Shown here in pieces: positions 22,690 to 35,149 of a DNA stretch of 64,000 nt. Under the pieces are notes generated by a model, which saw nothing but the letters and a program-made list of their open reading frames with translations, ran no database searches and had not been told where the DNA came from. The stretch is taken from contig NC_081214.1 of NCBI RefSeq assembly GCF_902713425.1, positions 20,914,208-20,978,207 of the forward strand. The letters run 5' to 3'. Position numbers and translations under genes: made by a program. Every line of letters begins with the position of its first letter. The first letter of the stretch is position 1. Source of the DNA: Acipenser ruthenus. Taxonomy: Eukaryota; Chordata; Actinopteri; Acipenseriformes; Acipenseridae.

Positions 22690-25600
22690 CTACAGCGTCG
22701 AAAAGGAAGTCTTGTCTATTTGATTCATCTTCAGGTGATTATCCAGGATATGGAAAATCTCTTGAATGTTAGGCACATAACCAGATTGCAACTTTGACCA
22801 GATTGGAACATCTTAAAGGAAAATGGAGATAAGAAAACACATTCCAAAACAGATATCAAAAAAGTATTAAAGTTTTGTCAAGTGACAGGGAATCTGATTA
22901 CCCATCTTGTAAAATTCAAATTCAGTTTGAAACAAACGAAAGCCAGAACAGATATGTTAGAGTCAAGGGGCTTCTCTAACGCCACATAAATTCCACCCCT
23001 TATGCCACCCTTAATTCAATTATGTATTGACCCCTTCATTAACATAACTAAATGCATTAAAATATGCTGTCAATGTGTATGGAACAGATTTGGTCTAGGA
23101 GTTTCTTGAGAGCTGCATTAACAGCCACCTCTCTTTGCATAATTAAGATACACATACACCAGGGACGTGTTCATAAGTTACTCTTCATAGTAATTTTTTT
23201 TTTTTTTTTTTTTTTTTTTAAATACAATTGCTAACTGGGAAGTCCTTCTTGGCAATTTTTTCAAAAAGTTTTAATTTGGCAAGATTAAGACACTGAAAAA
23301 TATTTGTTTGTCTACCTCTCCTAGTTTCTGACAGTTTTACCTCCAGTCTACAACCTGCCAGTCAAAAACGCTGAACAGATTGCTGAATCTCAAATGCTCC
23401 ACCTTCCCCTGTGAAGAGTTAGCACCCCAGTGCTGTGGAGCACCAAGACACCTGCTTCCTGCCTGATCCTCATTCTGACTAATTAGTGCTGGAAGATTTT
23501 TTCCTCATTGCAGCTGCTTTGCGTTGAGGGCAGTTCCTGCACAGAAAACTGACAGGCTAGGCAGATGGAAGAAATATCCCGAAGCAGAGACCGAAAGAGT
23601 CTGGAGGGAGGCAGCTTCACCTGCAGGCAGACTGACCTCAGGCTCCCACAGGCACCAATCACTCATCAGGCCAGGAAAGGCTGTTCAGAATGACTGGATG
23701 AAAACCCATTTGGTTTAACATTTGCATACTATCATAAAATTGTCCTTCACAGGAATACTTTTGGTGCCCACATTCGGCTCTACTGATCTGAGACCTGCAT
23801 TGAAATGTAGGTTTTGGAAGTTAGGGCTAGGGCATCTGGGGTTTTGAAAAACTCATACCTACTTTCTTTTTGAAGGGATTCACAACACAAACAGAAAGTG
23901 TCTTCCAGTATTCTGCACCAATGCAAAGCAAGTATAAGAACCTCTGCTGGAAGCAACCATCATTTTAAGAGAGTAGAGGGCAGCTCTTATTTGACATTAT
24001 GTCTCCCTCTAGCAGACATCATAGAGATCTTACAATTACTGTAACTGTAGGTTTCCTTTAGAAAGTGACCTTGAACATCTAACCACCACAGCAATTTGAA
24101 GCAAATGTCCTCAAGCTAATTAAAGGAAGTGCATTGTTATTTCAATGCAATTAAGACTCTTAACAGGCATATACATACAGCTGTCACAAAGAAATGAGTA
24201 GTATTTTCACACTGCAGGCTCCCAAAACATGCAAGTTGAAAAGATCTTTGTTAATTTTCTTACATGGTGTAAACTTACCATTTAAAGTGATTTCGAATGC
24301 ACCAGTTGATAAGCATTGTGTCTCAATCATGTTGCTGAGGAAAAATACCATGAGACAAGAACTAATCTGCAAACAAAAATATATATATATATAAACTTTG
24401 AGGCACAGCATATGTAAATAACAAAAATATATCAAAAACACATAGTGCTAATAATGTATGTCTTCAAGCAATGAAGAAACTGAAAGACTTCCAGACCACA
24501 CGTTTGTCAAAGAATTTATTAAGTGTCTTTTAGTCCTACTGTAAAAAAACATTGTAGAAGTCGATTTTCTAGGCATTTGAGCGGCCCTTAAAAGGGGGGG
24601 GGGGGGGGGGGGGCGACTAATACACCTGTGCGACGTATGTGCCGGTGTGTCTAATATGAAACTACTGTACCAGTACCACAATGGGATTACCACAGCCACA
24701 GTTATTATGGCTCACACAAACTTAACTGTCAACAACCAGATTATTTTTTATGGATCTATGGCATTCAGCTCGTATTGCTAAGTAGAAACACAAAACCACT
24801 GTTCTAATTAAAAGTTGTAATTTGTTACTTTCAATACCCTTAGTCATTTTGAATGTTAAACGTAAGCTTTCAAACTCGACTGACCTCCTCTCGGCCCAGA
24901 CATGTGTATTGAGGAAAAAAAGTAGTGGTTAAAGTTACCAATCTTTGGAATATGAAAGCATAACAGCTATACTGCTTCACTCTTCACACACACTCTTCAC
25001 TTCATAGCTGTCAATCTCTATGAATTTTCTTATTCGCACCCTCCTGAGCTATTGATTTGTCAACAATCAGACTGAACCCGCCCCTGGGATACGTAGCAAA
25101 CAGCTACTGGTTAGAAAGCCGAATAAACTAAGTAAGCCTTCCATTCATTGTAACTGCAATGGTATAATAATGCAGGTGTCTATCTTTGAGACTGGAAAAA
25201 GTAGAAGACACACAAAAAACAAAAATGCTACACAACAGGTTTGAAATTGTGAGTTGTTGAATTTGCTGAAATTCATGGCAATTGCTATGCTGAAAAAACA
25301 GTATGTGACTGCAGACGAAACAAAGACAAACTTAAATTAAAGAACGAGCTGATAGAGGAGGAACGTGTTTATGGCCCAATGTAGAAAACATTGTTTGAAT
25401 TGAGTACAGTACTTTGAATGACTTTAATACATAACTTATGTTATGTATGTTCTAAATTTCTGTGCAGCACAGTGGTGCACTTGTAAAGTATGTGTATGGT
25501 TATGGTTCTGATTAACAAAACAAAATGAATGTATTTGTACAGCTGGAAACGTAATGTAATTGTACTGCACTGTATGCAACACCAAGATGTTTTGTTTACT

Positions 25601-26136
25601 GGTTATTAGATGGTGCAGTGTTAAGTTTATTTTTTTGCTTTAATTGATGCAAGCAGCACTGTTTAATACTTTTCTTTTAAATATTAATGAATACAACTAA
25701 TGTGTAAAAGTCAATGCAGCTGGAACTATTGTCGAAGTATGGTTTTGGAAAAAATGTTCAGTAAAGGTACTTCAGTGCTACTACTGAGTTTTTTTTTAAT
25801 CGCAATGGTTGAAGTGCCAAGAATGCACGTGGTTTTTACAGGGTCAAAGCAGTTTAACAAGCAGAGGGGATTGTCTTTACCATATTCTCTTGGCTCCATG
25901 TCCATATTCTTGGGGGGTCCATTCCAAGCATAGGGAAAGGACTGTATCCACTAGCAATCAGTGCAATTACTAGGAATTTAAAGTATGAAATGAATGAAGC
26001 AATATATCTGGTAGGAAAAAAAAGAAAATAGTTTAGCACAACAAAGAGTCCAGAAGAGAAATACACTGCTCAAATACAAAAAATCGGTTTTTATCAGTTA
26101 AAACTGTAAATCAGAAGCTCTCTCTCTCCATCCATC

Positions 26137-26167
<31 letters not shown>

Positions 26168-27975
26168 TGTAGCTAACTGGAGCACAATTTTTTACCTATA
26201 GGTGGGCTTGGGAAGGTAGTTCTCTCCTTCGATACGCATGTCCGGGTACACCTGGCTGATTGCCCGAGTGTAATCCTCGAACACCCTGCTATATCCTCAG
26301 GATATACTGCAATACATTGAATATAATATTAGTACACTTAAAAGTAACAATCTGCTTGAAACAAATGGTTTAAAATCATCTTTCTTAACCTTAATTTGCT
26401 ATGTTAACAATGCACTACTTCAGCCATTGCATAAAACAAATAAATGTGAATGCGAGTGTACATCCAAGGTGAAATGTGACGTCTGTAATCGGGTTATCTG
26501 TGCCACATGTCCAACAGGACTACAGATTCTGATAGGATTATACAGATTAATCTGAGAGTACATTTTATCTCTAGCAACCATCTCTTTCCAATTACATTTA
26601 TTAGGACAGACAGATGGGATGAATCTGAATTGTATAATCCTTGTGAAATCTGAGTCACAGCCATTTTCTTTCACTTCAGTGCGCTAATCCTCGAGCTTCC
26701 TTTCTGCTTTGCATATACATCAGGGTTTTATTAGTTACTGCACCGAACTATGAGAGTATTTCATCCTGCTTGCTGGGTGAAGTGCACCAGTACCAATGCC
26801 TTAATCCTTTCACCCTCAAAATGTATTTCCGTAACCTGTGGATTTAAAGGCATAATATAATACAACCTTTGTGCTACAATACATATTATGTAAACTATTA
26901 AAATTCAATGACATACTGTAAAGTGAATCGTTTCACTCATAAGCCTTTTCCAAGGAATGCTCTAAGCTGCATCATTAAAAGTTATTCCACAGCCTCTTTC
27001 GACTACACAATTGCCTAGGTCACCCATCATTGCTTATTTGGCTGCTGTCCAAGGCAATATACACCTCATGAGTTTAGTTAATTTGGTTGTTTCATGCCTA
27101 AAAAATTAAAGTTGTGATTTCCAAATTTTATGGAAGATGCTGTCTGAAAAACACCTGTCATGAAAGGTGACCAGCTGCTCCTAATCTGTGATAGCCCAGT
27201 TCAATACATAGAGAGGGGTAAGTGAAAAACATCTGCTAGGTGGGATGAAAGAAGACTTTTAGAATCTGCTGTTTGTATAGTCTAGGTTTTCATTATTGAA
27301 GGATATTGATACCTGGAACCCCACCAGATAGGAGCCTACTGCCCGTTAGTAGTGTTTTGGAATGTCACATTTCTAAGTGAGTGAGTGTACAGTACTACAC
27401 TGTACACACTGTAAACAGCACACACTCACCCTTATAACTATACATAACCGTTCAAGGTCTTTAAATATCATGTTTGTGTATTAAGACCAGGCTTTAATTT
27501 TAAGATTAAGCCAAATGAATCTAGGTTACAAAAAACAACCCATTCTGCTAAGTGTACATAGAACCAAAGAGCAAAACCGTATTCTGTACGACTACATTTC
27601 CGAAATTACTGAGGGTTTGTAGCCAGTACCGTACTGGTTACAGTAGTTATTTACGAAACAGTAACAGTGCATTATTATGATTGTATAGGTAGCTACACTA
27701 CAGACATGTATATGATACGGATCGAGCTGGCCAATATCTCACTGACCCCTTTTTTCTTACCAGTACTGAAACTTGAGGACGGGGCCGGTGTAGAGCTTCT
27801 GCTTGGCCAGTTTGTGCGGCTCCGTCTCCCGCAAGTCGTCAGGCTCCATATCCAGGCTGTTCGTGGCCTGCTGGTGTTGCTGAGCACTGTTCTTTCCTAG
27901 GTAGACATCCCGCAACGTGACCGCCGTAAACAGCAACAGGGCGGTCAGAATCCCTGCCTGGCTGTACTCTACCAT
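22690..27975 (-). CDS. SELENOT: selenoprotein T (five coding exons, TGA = Sec)
   Basis: An ER-membrane thioredoxin-like oxidoreductase. Coding exons (minus strand): 27975-27761, 26306-26196, 26007-25881, 24366-24279, 22811-22690; 221 codons, 220 residues. All introns are GT-AG and all phases agree. Start: ATG at 27975 with A at -3 and G at +4. An N-terminal hydrophobic segment (ILTALLLFTAVTL) comes first, then GPVLKFQ, then the redox motif C-I-S-U. The Cys codon is split by intron 1 and TGA at 26299-26297 is the Sec codon, followed by GY as in vertebrate SELENOT. Exon 3 encodes a second hydrophobic stretch and IWTWSQEN; exon 4 VFFLSNMIETQCLSTGAFEI; exon 5 DVPIWSKLQSG and a C terminus ending TSFSTL. 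It is longer at the N terminus than mammalian SELENOT (195 aa) and fits the fish SELENOT2-like paralogue, though that assignment is tentative. A SECIS lies at 21580-21640. Confidence 0.95.
24594..24613 (+). repeat. G20 homopolymer in SELENOT intron 4
   Basis: Twenty consecutive G residues (C20 in the SELENOT pre-mRNA). It is able to form a G-quadruplex on the plus strand and is a likely sequencing and assembly hazard. Confidence 0.95.
26142..26166. repeat. (CA)n microsatellite in SELENOT intron 2
   Basis: A CA dinucleotide tract close to the exon 2 donor (exon 2 ends at 26196). Confidence 0.85.
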
Positions 27976-28255
27976 CCTATCCCTCTGCTGGGAGAAACTG
28001 ACCAAATTTTAACACCTCTGGGACTGACACCGAACTCACTAAACAACAACGCTACCGGCCCTGAGCAGAGAGCGCTCAGCAGCTTCTTTCCAAGCAACTT
28101 CTTCTGTGCGGTGTTCCAGGAATCGACAGCGCCTCCTATCCGTGGGGTGTTAAAATATCGTCTGAACAATAATAATGTGTCATTAAAGATGTTCTACTAA
28201 ATACGAGACTATTCAATCCACTTTTGGTCACTTTACAACAAAATAGCACATTATT

Positions 28256-28366
28256 GCGCTTGAGAAGCTACAGAGAAGGTCGACTAGGCTGGTCCCAGGA
28301 GTCAATGGCATGAGATATGAGGACAGTTTAAAATAATTAAATCTCTACAACCCTAAATGGTATAGA
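28256..28366 (+). mobile_element. LINE (L2/CR1-like) reverse-transcriptase C-terminal fragment
   Basis: The translation LEKLQRRSTRLVPGVNGMRY, then EDSLK, a stop and LNLYNP, matches the conserved C-terminal end of non-LTR reverse transcriptases of the L2/CR1/Rex type (LEKLQRR...VPGL..LSYEERL..LNL). Only about 35 codons survive, with an internal stop, so it is an old fragment. Confidence 0.65.
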
Positions 28367-28369
28367 TAA

Positions 28370-31300
28370 AGCACTTTATAATCCCTTTATAGTATATGTG
28401 GTGTGTGCCATGAGATACCTAACCTGACCTTTGACATATGAATATATTTAGGATAATAGTTTCCCCCTTGAGCAAAAGATATGTGATTGGTACGTATAAT
28501 AGGTGAAGTTGCATATAACCAACCGCAACCATCAAAACATTCCAGCAAGATAATGTCTGTACACGCCCATCTTTGTACATCTATGACTATACTTCGTTAT
28601 GGAACGTCAGACATGTATCTGACAGATGTTCAATAATCTCCTATGTGTTTGTGCTCTTTTGTATTTCCATGGCAACTATAAATATGGGATGTGGTAGAGC
28701 TGGGATCATCATAACTCAATTCCCTTGTACCCCTGTCTGGATCAGAACCAGGTGACAGAGGTGAAGCCAGCCATGTCCTAAACAAGGACATTTTGAACTG
28801 TGCCACGGTAGATGTGTGATGTGATGCCTGCATCACATCCAGAGCAGGTTATAGTACCACATTGTTTTGGTCATTATTGGGAGGTATCATTTAGAGCTTC
28901 ACTGATATATGCTTCTTGCTGCCTGGCATATGCAGCTGTCATTGGCTTTTGTTTGAAATGTCCTGAAAATGTCAAAAATGTCTTTGTGTGTTTTCTTCGA
29001 GTGTATTTATTTCATGGTTCAGGAGCTGCTCTGTGCTTGTCTTCCTTACCTGCTGTGCCGTCGATGGTTAGCCTCAGCTTCCATATCGCTCTCTCGTTCC
29101 TGTGGAGGTGAAAATTTAAACTGGAGGTGACAATGAATCTCAGTGCATGCCTCTGCAGTGCACGGGAAGTCTGACAGCTGATACATTATACAGTCAGCAT
29201 AACTCTTAAAGGGCAGATGAAAATGTATGGAAATAACAGCTTTTAAAAAAAGTACCTTGAGCTGAGTACTGCTAATATGTGAAACCTTGCATGTGTAGTT
29301 CAATAAACCACCCCTGGTGTTCTGCCTCACCTTTTCCATTTGAATAGTCCTTACACAAACTTGGAAGGATTTTGAAGAGTAAAAGACACCCTATTAAGCA
29401 TCAGCCATTACCTCAAAAAAGATGTGGTGCTTACACCACCTAGTGGCAAGCTTTTATAACTGACGTGTATTGGAGTAGTTAGGGTAGTTAATAAGTAAAA
29501 AATAATATGTTTGTTTTACAGAACCTGTTAGGTTTTTAAAAATAAATGAAAACCATATATTTAGTGTGCCAGACAAGACAAATGGCCTTTAACACTGGTT
29601 TTAAGAAGTATGTTAATGAACTATGAGATAAAGCTTTGCTGCTCTTCACTAATGTAGGTAACATTATGCTCTGTAGTTTATTGAAATAATGACACATATA
29701 AATGTAATGGATAAGTATCTGCAGTACTTGCTTCACACAGCACTGTGCTAAATACAGTTCTGTCATAAATGAAGGGCTAACAAAGGAGCCAACACAGTAA
29801 TTAACACACGCAGATGAGTTCGCTGGCATGGCTTGTTTACAGGGAGTTGAAAGAAGACCATTTCGTTTTTAAAGCTCAGTGGTCTGCTGCTGTGCAATTT
29901 AAGCACATCTGCCATTGCTGTAATGTACTCCAAGCACCTCTTCTGCTGTTAGAAATTTAATTAAGATTCAGCCGAAACAATGAGCCATGGAAAATTGGCC
30001 CTCAGTGAGGCAGAGACGAGCACCGCGACAGGCCAATTCACGCAATACAAACGATATTATATAAACCTGACACAAATTACTGGCCTTCCACTGGGTGGGT
30101 TTGACTCCCAAGATCCTGCCACATGCTGCTAATTTGCCAATGAAATGCAGTACAGGGATAAATACAGTACTGTACTTCCAATACTTTGTATAAGATGGAC
30201 TTCAATGACTATACTTGCTGGTGGGGGTATTTCCATGGAAACATGCAAATGTGTGGTCTGCTGAGAACAACTGTTGTCTAGAACAGGTCACGTGTGTGTG
30301 GTGTGGTATGTATTTGTGTACTGGATTTGACTGTGTGGGAGGGTGGGTGGCTATCATCAGGTCTGTGCCAATATGTTATGGGTTATATGAACAGGGTGGT
30401 TATAAAGTCTGTAGGGCACTGTGAACATGGACCACACTACCTTTTGGTATTAACCAGAGTATGATAATAACCAAAGTAATCAGGAATGTACTGTCCCATT
30501 ATATTCTGGCCGGGATAACAAGTGGAGGGTGACATTAGCAGGAGTAATGTTAAGCTAGTTCGACAGTGATTACATTTCCATATCTTTGATGATTCATTAT
30601 AAAATCTTTATCATACGAAAACTCTCAAAATCATAAAACAATGATCCAAAGTCGATTTTTCTGCAGTACAGTACTGTATTACCGGGACAACACAGTTAAT
30701 AAAATAAAAGGTTGCTACTGGTTATTCCACATAACAGAAACTAAAAAACAAACAGTAAGCATTGCTTTAGTCATTTTTTATTTTATTTTGGTGCTTCAGA
30801 GATTAGTAAAGAAGCTTTATTAACTGATAGCAGTGGCACTCGTCCTAGTGGCAACAGTGCGTACTGCCACATTACAAAAGTTCATTGCACAGGAAAGAGA
30901 CTCAACTTTAAAAGTACAGTACCTCAGTGATGGATGCTGGTATTATCTATTCCCTATTTTAATATTATTAAGAGCTCCCTGAAGAGTTTGAAGTTGTTTC
31001 CAGTTATTCCCAATACTTTACAGACAGTTATTTTAAATATAGCAATACACATGTGACATAGATGACATTTTGTTTTTCAGTCATCTCTGTTTTGTTGAAT
31101 TCCTCAAGATCCGGGGAGCTCTGACACTGCGATACAAAGCATAAGGGTCAGAAAACAGACCTTATTTTCTGAATGTTCGGTTTGGTAAACTTTTGTTAGT
31201 CCATATTTTTGCTTTGCTGCAAAACCACCCAAAAACAGAAACCAAGACATACATAAAAAAGGCAACTTAATATTTACACAAACAAAATAACATGTGTTTT

Positions 31301-33100
31301 GATAGCTCAGGTAGGTAGAACACTTTTGCCTGAATCCTTTGTGGGATATAATCTTTTAGTTGCCATTCTCTTTGCATGGCATGGGTTAAAATGCACGGTT
31401 CCTCAGTAAAGATGCCGTTGTGCATTTTTCAATAGGTCGCAGACTCTGGTGACATGAAGATTGCCCAAAGAAACGTGATTTCTGCTCCTGCTCAGTAGGA
31501 CTGGACCTGGAAGAATGCATGCTCAAAATGGGCTACCCTGTTTAAATGTACCGAAGAATGAAAATCATAAAAATCCTATGACTATGACTGGTTTGAATAT
31601 TGTAGACCAGGCCACCTATGCTATATGTCTGATACCTCATGGCAAGAGAAAGACAGTGTGTCTCAGGGGCTTAGTGCAAAGAGCTAAGGACCACAAGAGG
31701 CTGAAAGGCTGTGAGGTTGTGAGGTTAAAGGTCACACCCAGATAGGACTTTTTCACCAGTACAATTGTGTAGCACACATACACACACAATGAGATGTGGA
31801 ACATTGTATTAATCTATATAGAGAGAGCCTTTTTTCACTATCTCCTCAGCACAGCTTGCAGGAATTTGCAGGGAAAAAACATGGGCACAGTTCTGAGGTG
31901 GTTATGGCACCTGTACTACACTAGGTCAGAAATGGCACCAACAGCAGCACAGTGTTCCTAAACCAATACAAGAAAAAGGAACGAGTTGTGATGCTTTATT
32001 GCTGGTGTGATGAAATACCACCCTGATTGGAATAGTTCTGACTGGTTTGAATAATACACAGACATGTGGTGTGTGGGGGATACAATCCCAAAACCTAATA
32101 AGGTACTGATGCACATCACTGTATTTACTTCACTCTGTACTGTATGTACTTAGTACCGTAGACTATTACTACTTTTTCATGTGAGCCACAGATTTATAAC
32201 ACTGCAGATCATTGACAAGATTCTCTTTTTGCGTCCCCTTGTGTGATGCCAAGAGTTCAATATGATGAAGTAAATAAAAGCAGTTTTCGATATTAGATAT
32301 TGAACAAAGCCTGCTCCTTGGAAGAACCTCAAAAACCACAGTATGTCACTAATGTAATGTAACTCTTTAAAATAAATATTTTGATACATTTAGTGCTGGT
32401 GAACACGTAGTGGCACAGCAGAACCAGTTTATCCACAGAGCTCAAGTAGCTTGGCAACCGTTGGCTTCAGACTTGCTTTCAATCTGTCTCACACACACAC
32501 TGAACCACAAGCCCCCACTCTCCACTAAATGTAATAGAGATGAGATGAAAGGGTCAAGCCCTCCAAACGGAAACAGCATGGATCATCTCGTCCAAGCCAT
32601 CCTGATTGAAATGATTCCTTAATTGGCATCTATGGACTGTCCTGTTTTCTGTAATATTTTACCAGCCTCCAGTAAATGTTATAAGAAAGTCATCTATAAA
32701 GGAAAATTATTCACAAGTCTAGCTTAGTCATTGCCTATTTGAGAAACTATTATTCTGACAAAAAATAAAGTTCCCTTTAATTACAAAAGCATGAGCTTTG
32801 GCAAAACTCTAGAACACTACGTTAAAACAGGATGCTATTTGATGCACCAAGTAACAAAACTGTTCCGGGTCCCACGCAGGCTTTTTTTTTTTTTTTTTTT
32901 TTTTTTACTAGCACTTGAGAGCACGATTAACAATCTGCAATTAATGGAAGCTGCCTTAGAACGAGAGCATTAAAGGGATTTAGGCAGTTAGTTCTGTTCA
33001 GGGCATGGGGGCTTCAACAGGAGGTGGGAGGGGGAAAAAAAGAGGCAAGAGGACAAGCAAAATCGTTTCAGCAAAACATATTGCAGGCACATACTTTATC
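28370..33100. other. gene-poor interval between SELENOT and RAB33A
   Basis: AT-rich DNA with no recognised gene. It holds a 26-base T tract (about 32882-32907) and several open frames under 100 codons with no familiar sequence. The right-hand end must contain the RAB33A 3' UTR; no poly(A) signal was assigned. Confidence 0.45.
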
Positions 33101-33124
33101 TTTTTTTCTAAACCAATAGTTCAT

Positions 33125-35136
33125 TTAACACGGGCAGGAGTTCTTGGAGGCAGATTCTTGCGAGAGCTTCACTTTGCCATCCTGCCTTTCCACATCCCTG
33201 TACAAGAGAGACTTCTGAGCCTTCAGGCGACAGGCCAGGCACATGAAGATGGACTCCACGTTTTGGCTCTCCTTGGAGTCTTTGGCGGACGTCTCGAAAA
33301 GCAGCATGTTGTGGGAGTCGGCGAACTTGAGCGCTGTGTTGGAGGGCACCTGGATCTGACCCACCAGGTCGCACTTGTTTCCCACCAGGACCCGGGGCAC
33401 CACGGGCGACACGTGGTGCCCATTGCACTCCTGGATCCACGTCTTGAGGTTCTCAAACGAGGCCATCTTGGTGACGTCGTACACGAAGACCACGGCGTGC
33501 ACGTTGCGGTAGTAGTGCTCCACCATGCTCTTCCTGAAGCGCTCCTGACCGGCCGTGTCCCACACCTGCACCTGGGGAGAGGGCAGGAAGGAGGGGGGCA
33601 GGGAGTTCCTATTCAATTTCTATGGAATTGGAAGAATGAAATGAAGGTGTAGGTTTGAACAGTTCATGAACAGTGGTGGTCTACTTAGTGCTATTGCTCA
33701 TGATTTCATAAGCTAACAACTCTTGTATGTCTGGTACCTATTTCACTATCTGATTCTTTAACAGTACTTGCCTTCTCAAGGCGCATAAGGACCGGGCAGC
33801 AGTGTGGAGTAGTGGTTAGGGCTCTGGACTCTTGACCGGAGGGTCGTGGGTTCAATCCCCAGTGGGGGACACTGCTGCTGTACCCCTGAGCAAGGTACTT
33901 TACCTAGATTGCTCCAGTAAAAACCCAACTGTATAAATGGGTAATTGTATGTAAAAATAATGTGATATCTTGTAACAATTGTAAGTCGCCCTGGATAAGG
34001 GCGTCTGCTAAGAAATAAATAATAATAATAATAATAATAATAAACTATTAATTAGTACAAAACAAGTAACAAAAAACATGTAGGGACAGTTTTGAATCTT
34101 TAAAATTAAGATGTTTGTTATTTGTTTGGTAAGATTAGCAGTTTCATTTTACTTAAACCAGAAATGTAGAGAATTACATTAGGACTCCTAGCTGTTGTTA
34201 ATGCATGTACTTCACTTTATAAGGGATTGTTTTTTATGGTGAGTTCTACAGGTATACACACACATACTGATGATGGTCCATTTGGATTAAATCATGTTAG
34301 TCTGTATGCAGTGAATACAAAAAAGAATGCTTTACAAAGAATTCTACTTAAGATTTTCCTGCAGGCTGATTTTTGCTAATAATTGGGGCTAGGTGGGAGG
34401 TAAAAATGACATAACTGGAACCAAAGCCACACTGTTTGACTTGTAGCTTCTTGGCCAATCTAACTTACATTCTGAAAATCAAACGTGCAACAAACGGGCC
34501 AATTTACTAGTTTGATAAAGTCAAGATTAAATAAAGTTTTTTATTTCAAGTAGTTGGTACCCTGACCAGCCACGACACATGATTTGCTGTATTTTGTAGA
34601 CTTGTATGACAGGAAAAACATGAGAAAAGTGTATTTATAATTACGTACATTAGCTAAACACACACTATTCTATGTGCTTGTGTGAATGCAGAACATGTAA
34701 CACATGAAGAGGATCACGCATACTGTATGTATAGCATGAAATTAATGCAAGGATGGGTGACTTACTGATACATATAAAAAACACAGTAAAATGACTCATA
34801 ACACATAAAAAAAGTCAAAGAAAATTAATGAAAAGCAAAACGAAAATGACTGACTGTATTTTTGAGTCACCTTACCTTGATCTTCTCTCCCTCGATCTCC
34901 ACCGTTTTCTCCCTGAAATCCACCCCGATGGTGGCCTCTGTTTTCTCTGGGAAGCTGCCGCCGGTGAAGCGGAAACTTAGACAGGTCTTCCCTACGTTCG
35001 AGTCCCCGATCACAATTATCTTAAATATCCTTGTCTGGACACTGTGATCCAGGGACGAGTCCAGCTCCAAGGATGAAAGGCTGCTGGGTCTGGGGTTCCT
35101 TGTGTCTCCTCCATTTGCTAAAGATTTGTTTGCCAT
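33125..35136 (-). CDS. RAB33A: RAB33A, Ras-related small GTPase (two exons)
   Basis: A Golgi/vesicle-associated Rab GTPase. Coding exons (minus strand): 35136-34876 (87 codons) and 33571-33125 (149 codons with stop), 235 residues against 237 in human. Donor AAG then GTAAG; acceptor CTCCCCAG then GTG. The intron falls between GEKIK and VQVWD, as I recall for the mammalian gene. Motifs in order: [10 protein letters not shown]-loop GDSNVGKT, switch I with [15 protein letters not shown] (catalytic Gln present), NKCD, ETSAK, and a C-terminal CPC for double geranylgeranylation. The ATG at 35136 is chosen because the open frame upstream has only a TTG. It lies on the strand opposite AIFM1, about 7 kb away with MARS2 between. 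RAB33A and AIFM1 are neighbours on human Xq26. The RAB33A versus RAB33B call rests on the CPC tail, the sequence and this linkage. Confidence 0.95.
33795..34044 (+). mobile_element. tRNA-derived SINE, copy 3 (in the RAB33A intron)
   Basis: Full-length copy with GGCAGCAGTGTGGAGTAGTG, B box GGGTTCAATCC and tail TAAGTCGCCCTGGATAAGGG, ending in an (AAT)n tract. It is inserted antisense within the single RAB33A intron and is nearly identical to copy 2. Confidence 0.93.
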
Positions 35137-35149
35137 AACGGTAAACAAG

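Noticed and set aside
28812-29111. 99-codon plus-strand open frame with hydrophobic stretches
   Set aside because: No similarity to a known family, no splice context, and a length expected by chance here.
31290-31345. tRNA-like TAGCTCAGGTAGGTAGAACA
   Set aside because: Only an A-box-like stretch; no B box at the right distance and no cloverleaf.
33005-33652. 215-codon plus-strand open frame
   Set aside because: It lies exactly opposite RAB33A exon 2. The GC-rich third positions of that exon keep the antisense strand free of stops; the peptide is His/Leu/Gly-rich and unlike any known protein.
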